From Candidatus Cloacimonadota bacterium (GTDB lineage: Bacteria; Cloacimonadota; Cloacimonadia; Cloacimonadales; TCS61), in assembly GCA_018400535.1 (NCBI GenBank), contig JAGYMQ010000050.1, positions 1-45,400 of the forward strand: DNA of 45,400 nucleotides, written 5' to 3'. Of this stretch, positions 8,539 to 17,121 are shown piece by piece; within the stretch, counting starts at the first letter, position 1; each line of letters starts with the position of its first letter. Both the position numbers and the translations under genes were made by a program. The notes beneath the pieces are model-generated. The model was not told the origin of the DNA and did not search any database. It saw only the letters and a program-made list of their open reading frames with translations.

Positions 8539-10032
8539 ATGGAAAATATTAATCAGCTGATCGGAATAAAAAAGCAAAAACTAAAAAAATTGCAGGCGAT
8601 GGAAATCTCTGCCTATCCAAATCGGTGTCAACGTAGTCATCATATTGCAGAATTGAACAAAACTCAGGAAAAATTCATTGCTGAAAAAAATAGAGTCGTG
8701 ATCGTGGGACGGCTCGATGCTATGCGGCGTCAAGGAAAAGTTGGCTTTTGCAATATCAATGACGAAAGCGGACGCATCCAGATATTCGTGAAAAAAGATG
8801 AAGTTAGTGCAGAAAATTACGAAATTTTCAAATTATTTGATCTCGGAGATTTTGTGCAGATCGAGGGTGTTTGTTTCCGCACACAAAAAGGAGAATTTTC
8901 AGTTCGTGCTCAAAAAGTTACTATCCTCGGGAAAAGTCTGAAGCCACTCCCCACGGTGAAAGAAAAAATCGTTGCCGGTAAAAAACAGCGTTTTGACGAA
9001 TTTTCTGACATCGAACTTCGTTATCGCAAGCGCTATCTCGATCTGCTATTGAATCCTGAATCGAAAAAAACTTTCCAGATCAGAAGCAAGATCGTGCAGG
9101 AAATCCGGATTTTTCTAAAGGAAAGAAATTTTACAGAAGTAGAAACTCCAATTTTACAACCGCTCTATGGTGGAGCGCAGGCACGTCCTTTTATCACACA
9201 TCACAATACACTTGATATCGATCTTTATTTGCGTATAGCTTTGGAACTTTATCTCAAAAGATTGATCGTGGGTGGAATGGAAAAAGTTTATGAGATCGCT
9301 AAAACTTTTCGCAATGAAGGAATGGACCGCACTCACAATCCTGAATTCACGATGCTGGAACTATATCAAGCTTATGCAGATTATAATGATATTATGGAAT
9401 TGGTGGAAGATCTTGTTTTGCATCTCTCACAAGCAGTTTTTGATGCTGACGAGATAAAATTCCATGAGCAAACTATCTCTTTCCAAAAACCATGGCGACG
9501 TGCTTCTATGTTAGAATTGATCAAGGCAGAGACGGGATTTGATGCGTCTGATTTCGATCTCGAAAAGATCAAAAAATTCTGTCTGGATAATGAGATCGAA
9601 GTAGAAGATACGGTTGGTGCTGGAAAATTGATCGAAGAGATCTTCCAATATTTTGTAGAGCCAACTTTGATCCAACCTACTTTCGTTACTGATTTCCCCA
9701 AAGAAATTTCTCCTCTCGCAAAAGAAAAACCCGAAGATCCGCAATTGACTGAACGATTTGAAGTTTTCATCAACGGCAATGAATATGGTAATGCTTTCAC
9801 CGAGTTAAATGATCCGCTTGAGCAACGCAAAAGACTGGAAGCGCAAGTAAAATTGCGGGAAATGGGTGACGCGGAAGCAAACGTTCTGGACGAAGATTTT
9901 CTGGAAGCCTTGGAATATGGCATGCCGCCAACTGGCGGATTAGGAATAGGTATCGATCGTTTGGTGATGCTATTTACTAATAATACTTCGATCAAAGAAG
10001 TAATTCTGTTCCCGCAAATGAAACCGGAATAA
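8539..10032 (+). CDS. lysS: Lysyl-tRNA synthetase (class II)
   Basis: LysRS charges tRNA-Lys. The start at 8539 has GGAG 5 bases upstream and gives 497 residues, the usual bacterial length; an in-frame TTG at 8524 is less likely. The N-terminal OB-fold anticodon-binding domain (VVIVGRLDAMRRQGKVGF, IQIFVKKDE) precedes the class II catalytic core: motif 1 in VETPILQPLYGGAQARPF, motif 2 FRNEGMDRTHNPEFTMLELYQAY and motif 3 GIGIDRLVML at the C-terminus. All three motifs are intact. Confidence 0.97.
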   Translation: MENINQLIGIKKQKLKKLQAMEISAYPNRCQRSHHIAELNKTQEKFIAEKNRVVIVGRLDAMRRQGKVGFCNINDESGRIQIFVKKDEVSAENYEIFKLFDLGDFVQIEGVCFRTQKGEFSVRAQKVTILGKSLKPLPTVKEKIVAGKKQRFDEFSDIELRYRKRYLDLLLNPESKKTFQIRSKIVQEIRIFLKERNFTEVETPILQPLYGGAQARPFITHHNTLDIDLYLRIALELYLKRLIVGGMEKVYEIAKTFRNEGMDRTHNPEFTMLELYQAYADYNDIMELVEDLVLHLSQAVFDADEIKFHEQTISFQKPWRRASMLELIKAETGFDASDFDLEKIKKFCLDNEIEVEDTVGAGKLIEEIFQYFVEPTLIQPTFVTDFPKEISPLAKEKPEDPQLTERFEVFINGNEYGNAFTELNDPLEQRKRLEAQVKLREMGDAEANVLDEDFLEALEYGMPPTGGLGIGIDRLVMLFTNNTSIKEVILFPQMKPE

Positions 10033-10102
10033 ATCTGGAAACTATAAAATATTAGAGATAAAGTTTCAGTTGGCTATTGTTTTTTCCTATTTTAAAATTC
10101 CA

Positions 10103-10312
10103 TCACTTCTTCTCGATCCGATATTTTCGGAACAGACTGGAAACAATAAACCCGGTAATGATCCCAGCTAAAAACGTGAGTAATAATAAAATAACACGGG
10201 ACATACTGATCTTCCAGAATAATAATTGCACATCAACAACTTTCGTATTTTGAATTAAGATAATCAACAAGATAAGCACAATCAGAATTATCAAAATTGG
10301 TTTGAATTTCAT
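10103..10312 (-). CDS. LapA-domain small membrane protein (DUF1049)
   Basis: The 69-residue protein has two hydrophobic helices (about 5-22 and 40-62) joined by the typical LapA/DUF1049 stretch QNTKVVDVQLLFWKISM, with a basic tail RKYRIEKK. In enterobacteria LapA works with LapB in LPS assembly control. No lapB is visible nearby, so the role here is open. It lies 15 bases downstream of lepA and is probably co-transcribed with it. Confidence 0.75.
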   Translation of the reverse strand: MKFKPILIILIVLILLIILIQNTKVVDVQLLFWKISMSRVILLLLTFLAGIITGFIVSSLFRKYRIEKK

Positions 10313-10327
10313 ATTATCTCCTTTTTT

Positions 10328-12130
10328 CTAGTCACGGTCTGCTTTCAATACTTCCAAAAATGCTTCATGGGGAATATTGACCGAACCGATCTCCTTCATT
10401 CTTTTTTTCCCTTCCTTTTGCTTTTCCAATAATTTTCGTTTTCGCGTGATATCACCGCCATAGCATTTGGCTGTCACATTTTTTCGCAGTGCGCTGATAG
10501 TGCTGCGAGCAACGATTTTCCCGCCGATGGCTGCCTGCAAAGCAACTTTATACATTTGTCTCGGGATCACGTCTTTCAATTTTTCCGTAACACTTTTTCC
10601 CCAACGAAATGCCTTATCTTCATGACAGATAAAAGACATCGCATCCACTTTTTCGCTGTTCACCAGAATATCTACTTTCACCACATCAGATATTCGATAT
10701 TCTTTGAAATTATAATCCATCGAAGCATAGCCGCGACTGACAGATTTCAATTTGTCATAAAAATCAAAAATGATCTCGATCAAAGGCATTTCATAATGCA
10801 CTGATAAGCGCTTCTCATCAATATATTGCAAATCTTTTTGGATTCCTCGGCGTTCTTGAACCAGCTGTAAAATATTTCCCAGATAATCTGATGGCACGAT
10901 GATCTCCACGTCCATAATCGGTTCTTCAATGCTCTCGATCTCCAATGGATCAGGCATATCGACTGGATTATAGACGATCTGTTTTGAACCATCTACGCGA
11001 TTGATATTGAAACGAACACTGGGCGTCGTTGTGATGATAGGAACATCATATTCGCGAAGCAATCTTTCTTTGACGATTTCCAGATGCAACATTCCCAGAA
11101 AACCGCAGCGAAACCCAAAACCGAGCGCTAAAGAACTTTCTGGCTCAAAAGTCAAAGCAGCATCATTCAATTTCAATTTTGCCAGACTATCACGCAGATT
11201 AGCGTAATCATCTTTATCCAAAGGGAATAAACCGCTATAGACCATTGGCTTGGGTTCAGCAAAACCAGGTAAAGCTTTTTCACAAGCGTTTTTGATGGTT
11301 GTGATCGTATCACCGACCCGTGCATCTGCCACTTCTTTGATATTAGCAATAATATAGCCCACTTCACCAGCAGTCAATTTTTTGGTCGAAACTTTCTTTA
11401 AACCCAGATAACCAATATCTTCGATCGTATATTTTTTGTTGTTAGAAAAAAGTTTGATATCATCTCCCTTTTCCAATTTTCCCTCAAACATCCTCACAAG
11501 CACGATTACGCCACGATAAGTATCAAAGTAGGAATCGAAGATCAACGCTTTGGCTGGTTGGAGAATGTCGCCTTTTGGTGGAGGAATAAAATCGATCATT
11601 CCAGCCAACATCTCTTCCACACCTTCACCAGTTTTTGCACTGATACGAAAGATCTGTTCGGATGGAATTCCAATATTTTCTTTGATATCAAATTCCGTTC
11701 CTTCCACATCAGATTTGGGAAGATCGATTTTGTTTATCACGGGAATTATTTCCAGATCGTTTTCCAGCGCCAGATAAAGGTTACTCATTGTTTGAGCTTC
11801 GATCCCTTGCGAAGCATCGATCAATAATAAAGCTCCATCACAAGATGCCAGACTTCGTGAAACTTCATAAGAAAAATCCACGTGTCCCGGCGTGTCGATC
11901 AGATTCAAGATATATTTTTTATTATGTAATTCATATTCCATGCGAATTGCGTGGGATTTGATGGTGATACCACGCTCGCGTTCCAAATCCATATCATCCA
12001 AAATTTGATCGATATTTTTCCCGGCTTCCACGATGTGAGTTAATTCTAACATGCGATCTGCCAGAGTAGATTTGCCATGATCAATATGCGCTATTATGCA
12101 AAAGTTCCTGATCCTTTCTTTCTGCATCAA
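10328..12130 (-). CDS. lepA: Elongation factor 4 / LepA translational GTPase
   Basis: The 600-residue protein has standard LepA length. The GTP-binding motifs are AHIDHGKST (G1), ERGITIKSHAIRM (G2), DTPGHVDF (G3), NKIDLP (G4) and SAKTGEG (G5). They are followed by the LepA-specific C-terminal domain (KCYGGDITRKRKLLEKQKEGKKRM). LepA binds ribosomes and helps during stalled or back-translocated states or assembly. There are two adjacent ATG codons at the start. GGAGG lies 6 bases upstream, and a TTGACA box ends 37 bases upstream. Confidence 0.97.
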   Translation of the reverse strand: MMQKERIRNFCIIAHIDHGKSTLADRMLELTHIVEAGKNIDQILDDMDLERERGITIKSHAIRMEYELHNKKYILNLIDTPGHVDFSYEVSRSLASCDGALLLIDASQGIEAQTMSNLYLALENDLEIIPVINKIDLPKSDVEGTEFDIKENIGIPSEQIFRISAKTGEGVEEMLAGMIDFIPPPKGDILQPAKALIFDSYFDTYRGVIVLVRMFEGKLEKGDDIKLFSNNKKYTIEDIGYLGLKKVSTKKLTAGEVGYIIANIKEVADARVGDTITTIKNACEKALPGFAEPKPMVYSGLFPLDKDDYANLRDSLAKLKLNDAALTFEPESSLALGFGFRCGFLGMLHLEIVKERLLREYDVPIITTTPSVRFNINRVDGSKQIVYNPVDMPDPLEIESIEEPIMDVEIIVPSDYLGNILQLVQERRGIQKDLQYIDEKRLSVHYEMPLIEIIFDFYDKLKSVSRGYASMDYNFKEYRISDVVKVDILVNSEKVDAMSFICHEDKAFRWGKSVTEKLKDVIPRQMYKVALQAAIGGKIVARSTISALRKNVTAKCYGGDITRKRKLLEKQKEGKKRMKEIGSVNIPHEAFLEVLKADRD

Positions 12131-12167
12131 ACCTCCGATATTGCAAAAGGAAAATAATGCAATTTCG

Positions 12168-12173
12168 TGTCAA
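12168..12173 (-). promoter_or_regulatory. TTGACA box upstream of lepA
   Basis: A perfect -35-like hexamer is read on the minus strand, ending 37 bases before the lepA ATG. TTTTG follows at roughly the -10 distance. Confidence 0.3.
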
Positions 12174-12221
12174 TAATTATCAAGTCTTCTCTTTCTTTAT
12201 TCAAGAAACGCTTTGAAATTC

Positions 12222-12227
12222 TTGACA
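12222..12227 (+). promoter_or_regulatory. TTGACA box upstream of subtilase gene
   Basis: A perfect -35-like hexamer ends 45 bases before the protease ATG. There is no TATAAT; GATTTTTGC is found near the expected -10. Confidence 0.3.
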
Positions 12228-12272
12228 ATTAAAATAATGAAATTGATTTTTGCAAGTAAATTGGAGGTATTG

Positions 12273-14222
12273 ATGAAAAAGATCATAGTCTTGATTTTAT
12301 TTTGTTTCTCATTTCTATGGGCAGATGTTTTATCACAGCAGCCTTTTTATATTCAATCAAAAATAGATAGACAAGCTGACGAAATATCTTTGATCCTGAA
12401 AGGAGAGATCGATGAAACAGAATTAAAAAAGATCGGTTGCAAGATCGGAGCACAATTTGGAGATTTCACCACGATCAAAATCCCAACAAAAAATTTGGAT
12501 AAATTAGAAAATTTCGAACAATTCACCATCTATCCCAATAAACCTGACGAACCGCTCTTAGATGAATCTACCAGCGATCTGATGAACGGAGATAATTTTG
12601 CTGGCTGCAATGCTGACGCAGCACAAGCTGAAGGAAGTGATGGCTCTGGAATTTTGATTGGAATTCTTGATTATTATCCTTTGAATTGGAAACATGAAGA
12701 TTTTCATGAAACAAGCTGGAGTTCAGACGATCTAAGAGTTTTGTATATTTGGAATCAGCAAGATGATAGCGGAACACATCCAGCTGGTTTTGATTATGGC
12801 AGCGAGTATAACAAAAATGATCTGATGAATGATAATGGACCTGTTATTAACAGCGGAAATCATGGAACGCAATGCACTGGAATTACTGCAGGTGATGGAT
12901 CTGCCAGCGGAACTGGAAATCCAAAAATGGGGATTGCTCCCGCAGCAGAGATCATTTATGTGCACAAAACTTGGGATGATGCAGGAACTCTGGATGGAAT
13001 AGCCTATTTTCAGGATAAAGCTGATGAATTGCAGAAACCGATCGTCATTAGCTTCAGCGGAGGAACTTATCTCGATTTTCCCGATGGCACTGATCCTGTC
13101 TCGATTGCAATCGATTCCCTTTGCACAAACGGCAGATTGGCTGCAGTTGCTGGTGGAAATTTTTATAGTTCTTCTGTTCATGCTCTGGGAACTACAACTT
13201 ATGAAAATCCTACCAACGATATTTATTTTGAAATAAATTCCTATGAAGATACAGGTTCAGACCCTTTTGATGATTTTTTAGATGTTGTATTTTATTTTAA
13301 GGAAGGCGATAATTTCAATGTAACTGTGATCTCTCCTGATGCTGATTCCTGCACCACAACCGTTACTGAAGGTTACGGAATGTTCGATACTATTAGTGGT
13401 CGTTTACACATTTCGATTAATGATGATGCCAGCATTGAAGTAGTTGTTACCGACGAAGTAGGAATTATTTCTGTTGGAGATATCTGGAAAGTCTCGCTGC
13501 AATGTCCCGATCCAACTTATGATGATCAGGGTGGAAATTGGTCTGCCTGGTGTTATGATAAACATATTGACGGCCATTTCAATACTTACAACAATTCTGA
13601 TATGACATTAAATATTTATGCAACAGGGCAAGATTGCATTTGCGTGGCAGGACACAATAAAACGAGTGGAAGTCTTTACAGCGGTTCAAGCGCTGGATTC
13701 ACTTCTGATGGCAGGATAAAACCGGAAATTTCTGCTCCTACTTATGCATATACAGCAACTAATTCTTCTTCAACGAGTTATGCTTCTCTGGGAGGAACAA
13801 GTGGTGCTGCACCGCACGTAGCTGGAACACTTGCACTTATTTTGGAAAAGAATCCAACAATTTCACCTGATAGTGCTCGAACTCTTTTGACGGATTATGC
13901 TTATACTGATACTCAAACTGGAAATTATGGCGCAGAACCGAATAAACGTTATGGTTATGGAAAATTGAATTCTTTTCGCTCTGTTTATCCTCAACTAAAT
14001 CCGCCAGAAAATGTTGATATTCATATCATCGAAGATGCTGACAGCGTCAGAATTACTTGGGATAATGAAGGATTCATCTACAAAATTTATTCTTCCACAA
14101 ATCCTGAAAGCATTTTTCCGGGAATAGACTGGAATCTGAAAGCGACTGTGGTAAATGATGGTGAGATAACTTTGACCAATATTGGTGATCAGAGAAAATT
14201 CTTTTTAGTTACAGCTGAATAA
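12273..14222 (+). CDS. Secreted subtilisin-like serine protease (S8 family)
   Basis: GGAGG at 12263-12267 and a signal peptide (MKKIIVLILFCFSFLWA) support the start at 12273 over the in-frame 12213; the product is 649 residues. The S8 catalytic triad is complete: Asp133 in GILDYYP, His197 in NHGTQCTGI and Ser510 in GGTSGAAPHVAG. The oxyanion Asn is in VAGGNFY (about 296). A prodomain-like segment covers about 25-110. Some 200 residues between the oxyanion and Ser motifs form an inserted beta-rich (PPC-like) domain, which is why the protein is long. A C-terminal fibronectin-like beta domain (about 575-649) may act in anchoring or secretion. Probably extracellular or surface protein breakdown. 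It is a single-gene unit between divergent and convergent neighbours. Confidence 0.93.
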   Translation: MKKIIVLILFCFSFLWADVLSQQPFYIQSKIDRQADEISLILKGEIDETELKKIGCKIGAQFGDFTTIKIPTKNLDKLENFEQFTIYPNKPDEPLLDESTSDLMNGDNFAGCNADAAQAEGSDGSGILIGILDYYPLNWKHEDFHETSWSSDDLRVLYIWNQQDDSGTHPAGFDYGSEYNKNDLMNDNGPVINSGNHGTQCTGITAGDGSASGTGNPKMGIAPAAEIIYVHKTWDDAGTLDGIAYFQDKADELQKPIVISFSGGTYLDFPDGTDPVSIAIDSLCTNGRLAAVAGGNFYSSSVHALGTTTYENPTNDIYFEINSYEDTGSDPFDDFLDVVFYFKEGDNFNVTVISPDADSCTTTVTEGYGMFDTISGRLHISINDDASIEVVVTDEVGIISVGDIWKVSLQCPDPTYDDQGGNWSAWCYDKHIDGHFNTYNNSDMTLNIYATGQDCICVAGHNKTSGSLYSGSSAGFTSDGRIKPEISAPTYAYTATNSSSTSYASLGGTSGAAPHVAGTLALILEKNPTISPDSARTLLTDYAYTDTQTGNYGAEPNKRYGYGKLNSFRSVYPQLNPPENVDIHIIEDADSVRITWDNEGFIYKIYSSTNPESIFPGIDWNLKATVVNDGEITLTNIGDQRKFFLVTAE

Positions 14223-14394
14223 CGAAGCATTGATATCCAATATGAAAAAATCTGACTTGATAAATTTTACTTTATGATTTTTCCAAATCAGCTGATTGGA
14301 TGGAATTTTTTAAAAATCCCGATGAAAAGAGATTTCAGTGTGGAAATTCTTCTTAATACAAAGAAATTGTTTTTGAGAAAGTTACTTAAAAAAC

Positions 14395-15045
14395 TCATCG
14401 ATGGAAATATTTTTTTAATGTAGTAACAACGTTTTTCCAACCCATTATGAGAAAAAAGCCGGCAACCAAACAAATGATGAAAGAAATTACAGCGAAGAGA
14501 GAACCTGCGAAAGCAAGGAAATAATTATTTGCGATGGCTTTTGAAAAAATTGATATCAAACCAATCAGGAATAAAACAAAACCAATTGATCTGCTTTTCG
14601 AAATTTTAGTGGATCTATCAAATAGCTTCCACTTCCTTTTATTGGCGAGAATTATTTCGTCGAGTTCTTTCATAATTCCTTCTGTAGCAACAGAATAAGC
14701 TCTTTCGGATTTCTGTGTTTTAGAAATTTTTAATAAGGGAAGATCAATTAACTTTATTATGAAAAGTAAACAAGTCGGGCAAACATAAATAGCAGTTTTA
14801 TAATCATTTAACTCATATTCTACTTTTCGGAAAGATTGTCTGCAACTGAGACAGAGACCTGCGAAATTCGATTGATTATGCTTTGCTTTTAACAAAAAAT
14901 CTGTGAATAGATTACGTTTGAAACCTAACCTTTTCAGCATAGAAAAATTATATTCAACAGCATGACAACTCGGACATTGATAAAAGATACCTTTACCTTT
15001 GTTTTCCGCTTGCAATTCAGAAGAACAAAATGGACAGGTTGACAT
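14395..15045 (-). CDS. Zinc-ribbon membrane protein of unknown function
   Basis: The 216-residue protein has four Cys pairs in its first 100 residues: CPFC, CPSC, CLSC and CPTC. They are spaced like two treble-clef zinc ribbons. Two long hydrophobic helices (about 150-172 and 175-200) follow, with a short basic tail. The layout resembles zinc-ribbon-tagged membrane proteins found beside rhomboids or peptidases, but there is no recognisable catalytic motif. Its ATG follows the ruvB stop codon directly, so it is likely translated with ruvB, the last gene before it in the long minus-strand run. Confidence 0.75.
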   Translation of the reverse strand: MSTCPFCSSELQAENKGKGIFYQCPSCHAVEYNFSMLKRLGFKRNLFTDFLLKAKHNQSNFAGLCLSCRQSFRKVEYELNDYKTAIYVCPTCLLFIIKLIDLPLLKISKTQKSERAYSVATEGIMKELDEIILANKRKWKLFDRSTKISKSRSIGFVLFLIGLISIFSKAIANNYFLAFAGSLFAVISFIICLVAGFFLIMGWKNVVTTLKKYFHR

Positions 15046-16077
15046 CTACTCATCCACAATTTCAAAAACGCTTATCTGCTCTTGATTCGGCGTGATATTA
15101 AAATGTTTATACGCTTTCAAAGTTGCCTTTCTGCCTTGCGGTGTGCGATCCAAAAATCCTTGTTGGATTAGATAAGGTTCATAAATCTCTTCCACAGTTC
15201 CCGCATCTTCTCCGACTGCAACAGCCAGAGTTTTCAATCCGACAGGACCACCACTGTAATTTTCCATTATCGTTTGTAATATTCTTTTGTCCATTTCATC
15301 TAAACCAGCATCATCAACCATCAGCATTTTGAGTGCTTTTTGTGCGATCTCTTTCGTGATCTTGCCATCACCTTTGATCTGGGCATAATCGCGCACACGA
15401 CGCAAAAGACGATTTGCCACGCGCGGCGTGCCACGGCTGCGTCTCGCTATTTCACTTTTTCCAGCTTGATCCAAAGGAATTTTCAAAAGATCAGCAGAAC
15501 GCTCAACTATCTTTTCAATGCTCTTCACATCATAATAATCCAGCCTGAGAACCAGGCCAAAACGAGCTCGCAAAGGTGAAGTGAGCAAACCAGCTCTTGT
15601 CGTGGCACCGATCAGGGTAAATGGTTCAATGTCAATTTTCAGAGAACGCGCCGAAGGACCGCTATCAATGATGATCTCCATCTCAAAATCTTCAATAGCA
15701 GGATACATATATTCTTCCACCACGTGATTCAAACGATGAATCTCATCGATAAAAAAAACATCGTTACGATTGAGATTTGTCAAAATTCCCGCCAGATCGG
15801 GAGCTTTTTCCATCACGGGACCAGCGCTAACCTTGATCTCTACATTTAACTCATTGGCAATAATATGCGCCAGCGTGGTTTTGCCCAAACCGGGTGGACC
15901 ATAAAATAAAATGTGGTCGAGAGGTTCTTTGCGTAGTTTGGTCGCCTGAATGGAAATATCAAGGATCTCTTTGATCTTCTTCTGCCCGACAAAATCGACC
16001 AGGGTTTTGGGACGCAGACTGCGATCAAAATCTTTTTCTTCTGCTGTTTCAACTGGATCTGTAATTCTTTCTAACAT
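15046..16077 (-). CDS. ruvB: Holliday junction branch-migration helicase RuvB
   Basis: RuvB is the hexameric AAA+ motor that drives branch migration with RuvA during recombinational repair. The 343 residues match the family. Walker A is [13 protein letters not shown], Walker [10 protein letters not shown], sensor 1 GATTRAG, the arginine-finger region SPLRARFG, and the C-terminal winged helix contains [26 protein letters not shown] precedes the ATG. ruvA and ruvC are not in the window, so the usual ruvAB pairing is broken here. Confidence 0.97.
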   Translation of the reverse strand: MLERITDPVETAEEKDFDRSLRPKTLVDFVGQKKIKEILDISIQATKLRKEPLDHILFYGPPGLGKTTLAHIIANELNVEIKVSAGPVMEKAPDLAGILTNLNRNDVFFIDEIHRLNHVVEEYMYPAIEDFEMEIIIDSGPSARSLKIDIEPFTLIGATTRAGLLTSPLRARFGLVLRLDYYDVKSIEKIVERSADLLKIPLDQAGKSEIARRSRGTPRVANRLLRRVRDYAQIKGDGKITKEIAQKALKMLMVDDAGLDEMDKRILQTIMENYSGGPVGLKTLAVAVGEDAGTVEEIYEPYLIQQGFLDRTPQGRKATLKAYKHFNITPNQEQISVFEIVDE

Positions 16078-16090
16078 ATTTTCCTCAAAA

Positions 16091-16372
16091 TTATCTTTTA
16101 TATTTTCTCCACAACATCAAAAAGATCAAAGCAATAATTGCAAATATGATGACAAGGAAAAAAAATGGAATTGTATCACTATATTTCAATAATCCTGAAA
16201 ATAGGAAATAGATATAAACTAACTGAACAATGATTATAAAAAATCCAATCAGCCATACCAGAAGCGGTTTTTCATCATATTCCTTTCGCAGCGGGTAAGT
16301 TTTGAAAATTGCATTCCAGATAAGGAAACCACCACCAATTATGAAAATTGCCAATAATCTATCGAATAACAT
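16091..16372 (-). CDS. Small three-helix membrane protein, unknown
   Basis: The 93-residue protein has three hydrophobic segments (about 5-20, 38-60 and 68-87) and basic ends ([10 protein letters not shown] loop, WRKYKR tail). No family is recognised. It lies 13 bases upstream of ruvB, within the operon, and its reading frame is open over a length hard to get by chance in this AT-rich sequence. Confidence 0.6.
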   Translation of the reverse strand: MLFDRLLAIFIIGGGFLIWNAIFKTYPLRKEYDEKPLLVWLIGFFIIIVQLVYIYFLFSGLLKYSDTIPFFFLVIIFAIIALIFLMLWRKYKR

Positions 16373-16427
16373 TTTTTTCCTTTTTCAATTCCTTTTTTTA
16401 AATAAGTGAAACAGAATTTGACGATCG

Positions 16428-16488
16428 AATACGCAAATTTTTTATTAATTTTGCGTATTAAAACGCAAATTTACTTTTTATTTTGCGT
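16428..16488. repeat. Cluster of four alternating ACGCAAA arms (two hairpins) / possible terminator
   Basis: AATACGCAAA (16428-16437) pairs perfectly with TTTGCGTATT (16450-16459). ACGCAAA (16463-16469) pairs with TTTGCGT (16482-16488). The first and last arms can also pair with each other. The array begins inside the last codons of the methyltransferase gene and could terminate the upstream operon. It shares the TACGCAA/TTGCGTA core with the palindromes inside the RAYT gene at 44.2 kb. Confidence 0.65.
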
Positions 16489-17121
16489 ATTATTGTTTTT
16501 TATGGCGATTGTTGCCGGACTTTTTCGGCCAACCCGCGGACCATCCAAAACTTTAAATCCAACTTCTTTCATATTTTCACGAATCATTTTAGCACAGCTA
16601 TAAGTGCTGAGTTTTCCGCCATTTTTCATTTTTAGATAAATTTTGTGAAAGATCTTTTTGCTCCACATTTCAGGTTGTTTTTTTGGTGAGAAAGGATCAA
16701 AAAATACGCGCTCGAAAAATCCATCTTCGAATTGCCCTAAATTCTGCCAAGCCTCGCCAATTAAGAGTTTTATCGTGTTATCATTTTCATCTGTTATTTC
16801 CATTTTTTCAAACAGCAAACGAAAATTATCATATTCAGGTTCAAGCAGATCAGGAACTTCCAGATCTATCATTTTCTGGATTATAGTAAGATCATTTTCC
16901 AGGCCGAATATCTCCAGTTCTTTGTGCCCTTTTGTAGCAGCGATCGCATTATAGCCCAGTCCAAAACAGAAATCCAAGATCTTCATTCCATCTTTGATCC
17001 CCAGAGCCTTGACGTGCTTTTCAAAAGCTTCTTCCAGAGCTCCAGAAATAGAGTGATAATGTTCTTGATATTTTTCGCTGAAAAAGGTCAGAGAACCATC
17101 TTCAGTTTTGACGAGTTTCAT
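16471..17121 (-). CDS. MnmC-like (MnmD) tRNA-modifying SAM methyltransferase
   Basis: The 216-residue Rossmann methyltransferase has the MnmC N-domain pattern: [16 protein letters not shown]-binding [33 protein letters not shown] and [15 protein letters not shown]. In MnmC this domain methylates nm5U to mnm5U at the tRNA wobble uridine. The FAD oxidoreductase half of MnmC is absent, as in stand-alone MnmD enzymes. The ATG overlaps the stop of the fused isomerase gene by 4 bases. The last codons (TQNKK) run into the hairpin cluster at 16428-16488. Confidence 0.85.
   Translation of the reverse strand: MKLVKTEDGSLTFFSEKYQEHYHSISGALEEAFEKHVKALGIKDGMKILDFCFGLGYNAIAATKGHKELEIFGLENDLTIIQKMIDLEVPDLLEPEYDNFRLLFEKMEITDENDNTIKLLIGEAWQNLGQFEDGFFERVFFDPFSPKKQPEMWSKKIFHKIYLKMKNGGKLSTYSCAKMIRENMKEVGFKVLDGPRVGRKSPATIAIKNNNTQNKK

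Noticed and set aside
8161-8577. 138-codon minus-strand frame across the mntP/lysS junction
   Set aside because: It overlaps MntP helices and the lysS start, and has no motif.
9381-9995. Long minus-strand open frame (204 codons) inside lysS
   Set aside because: It lies wholly opposite the motif-bearing LysRS frame, has a Ser/Ile-rich composition and no recognisable domain; it is a shadow of the real gene.
12732-13181. 149-codon minus-strand frame within the subtilase gene
   Set aside because: It is opposite well-conserved protease sequence, and its composition is typical of antisense translation.
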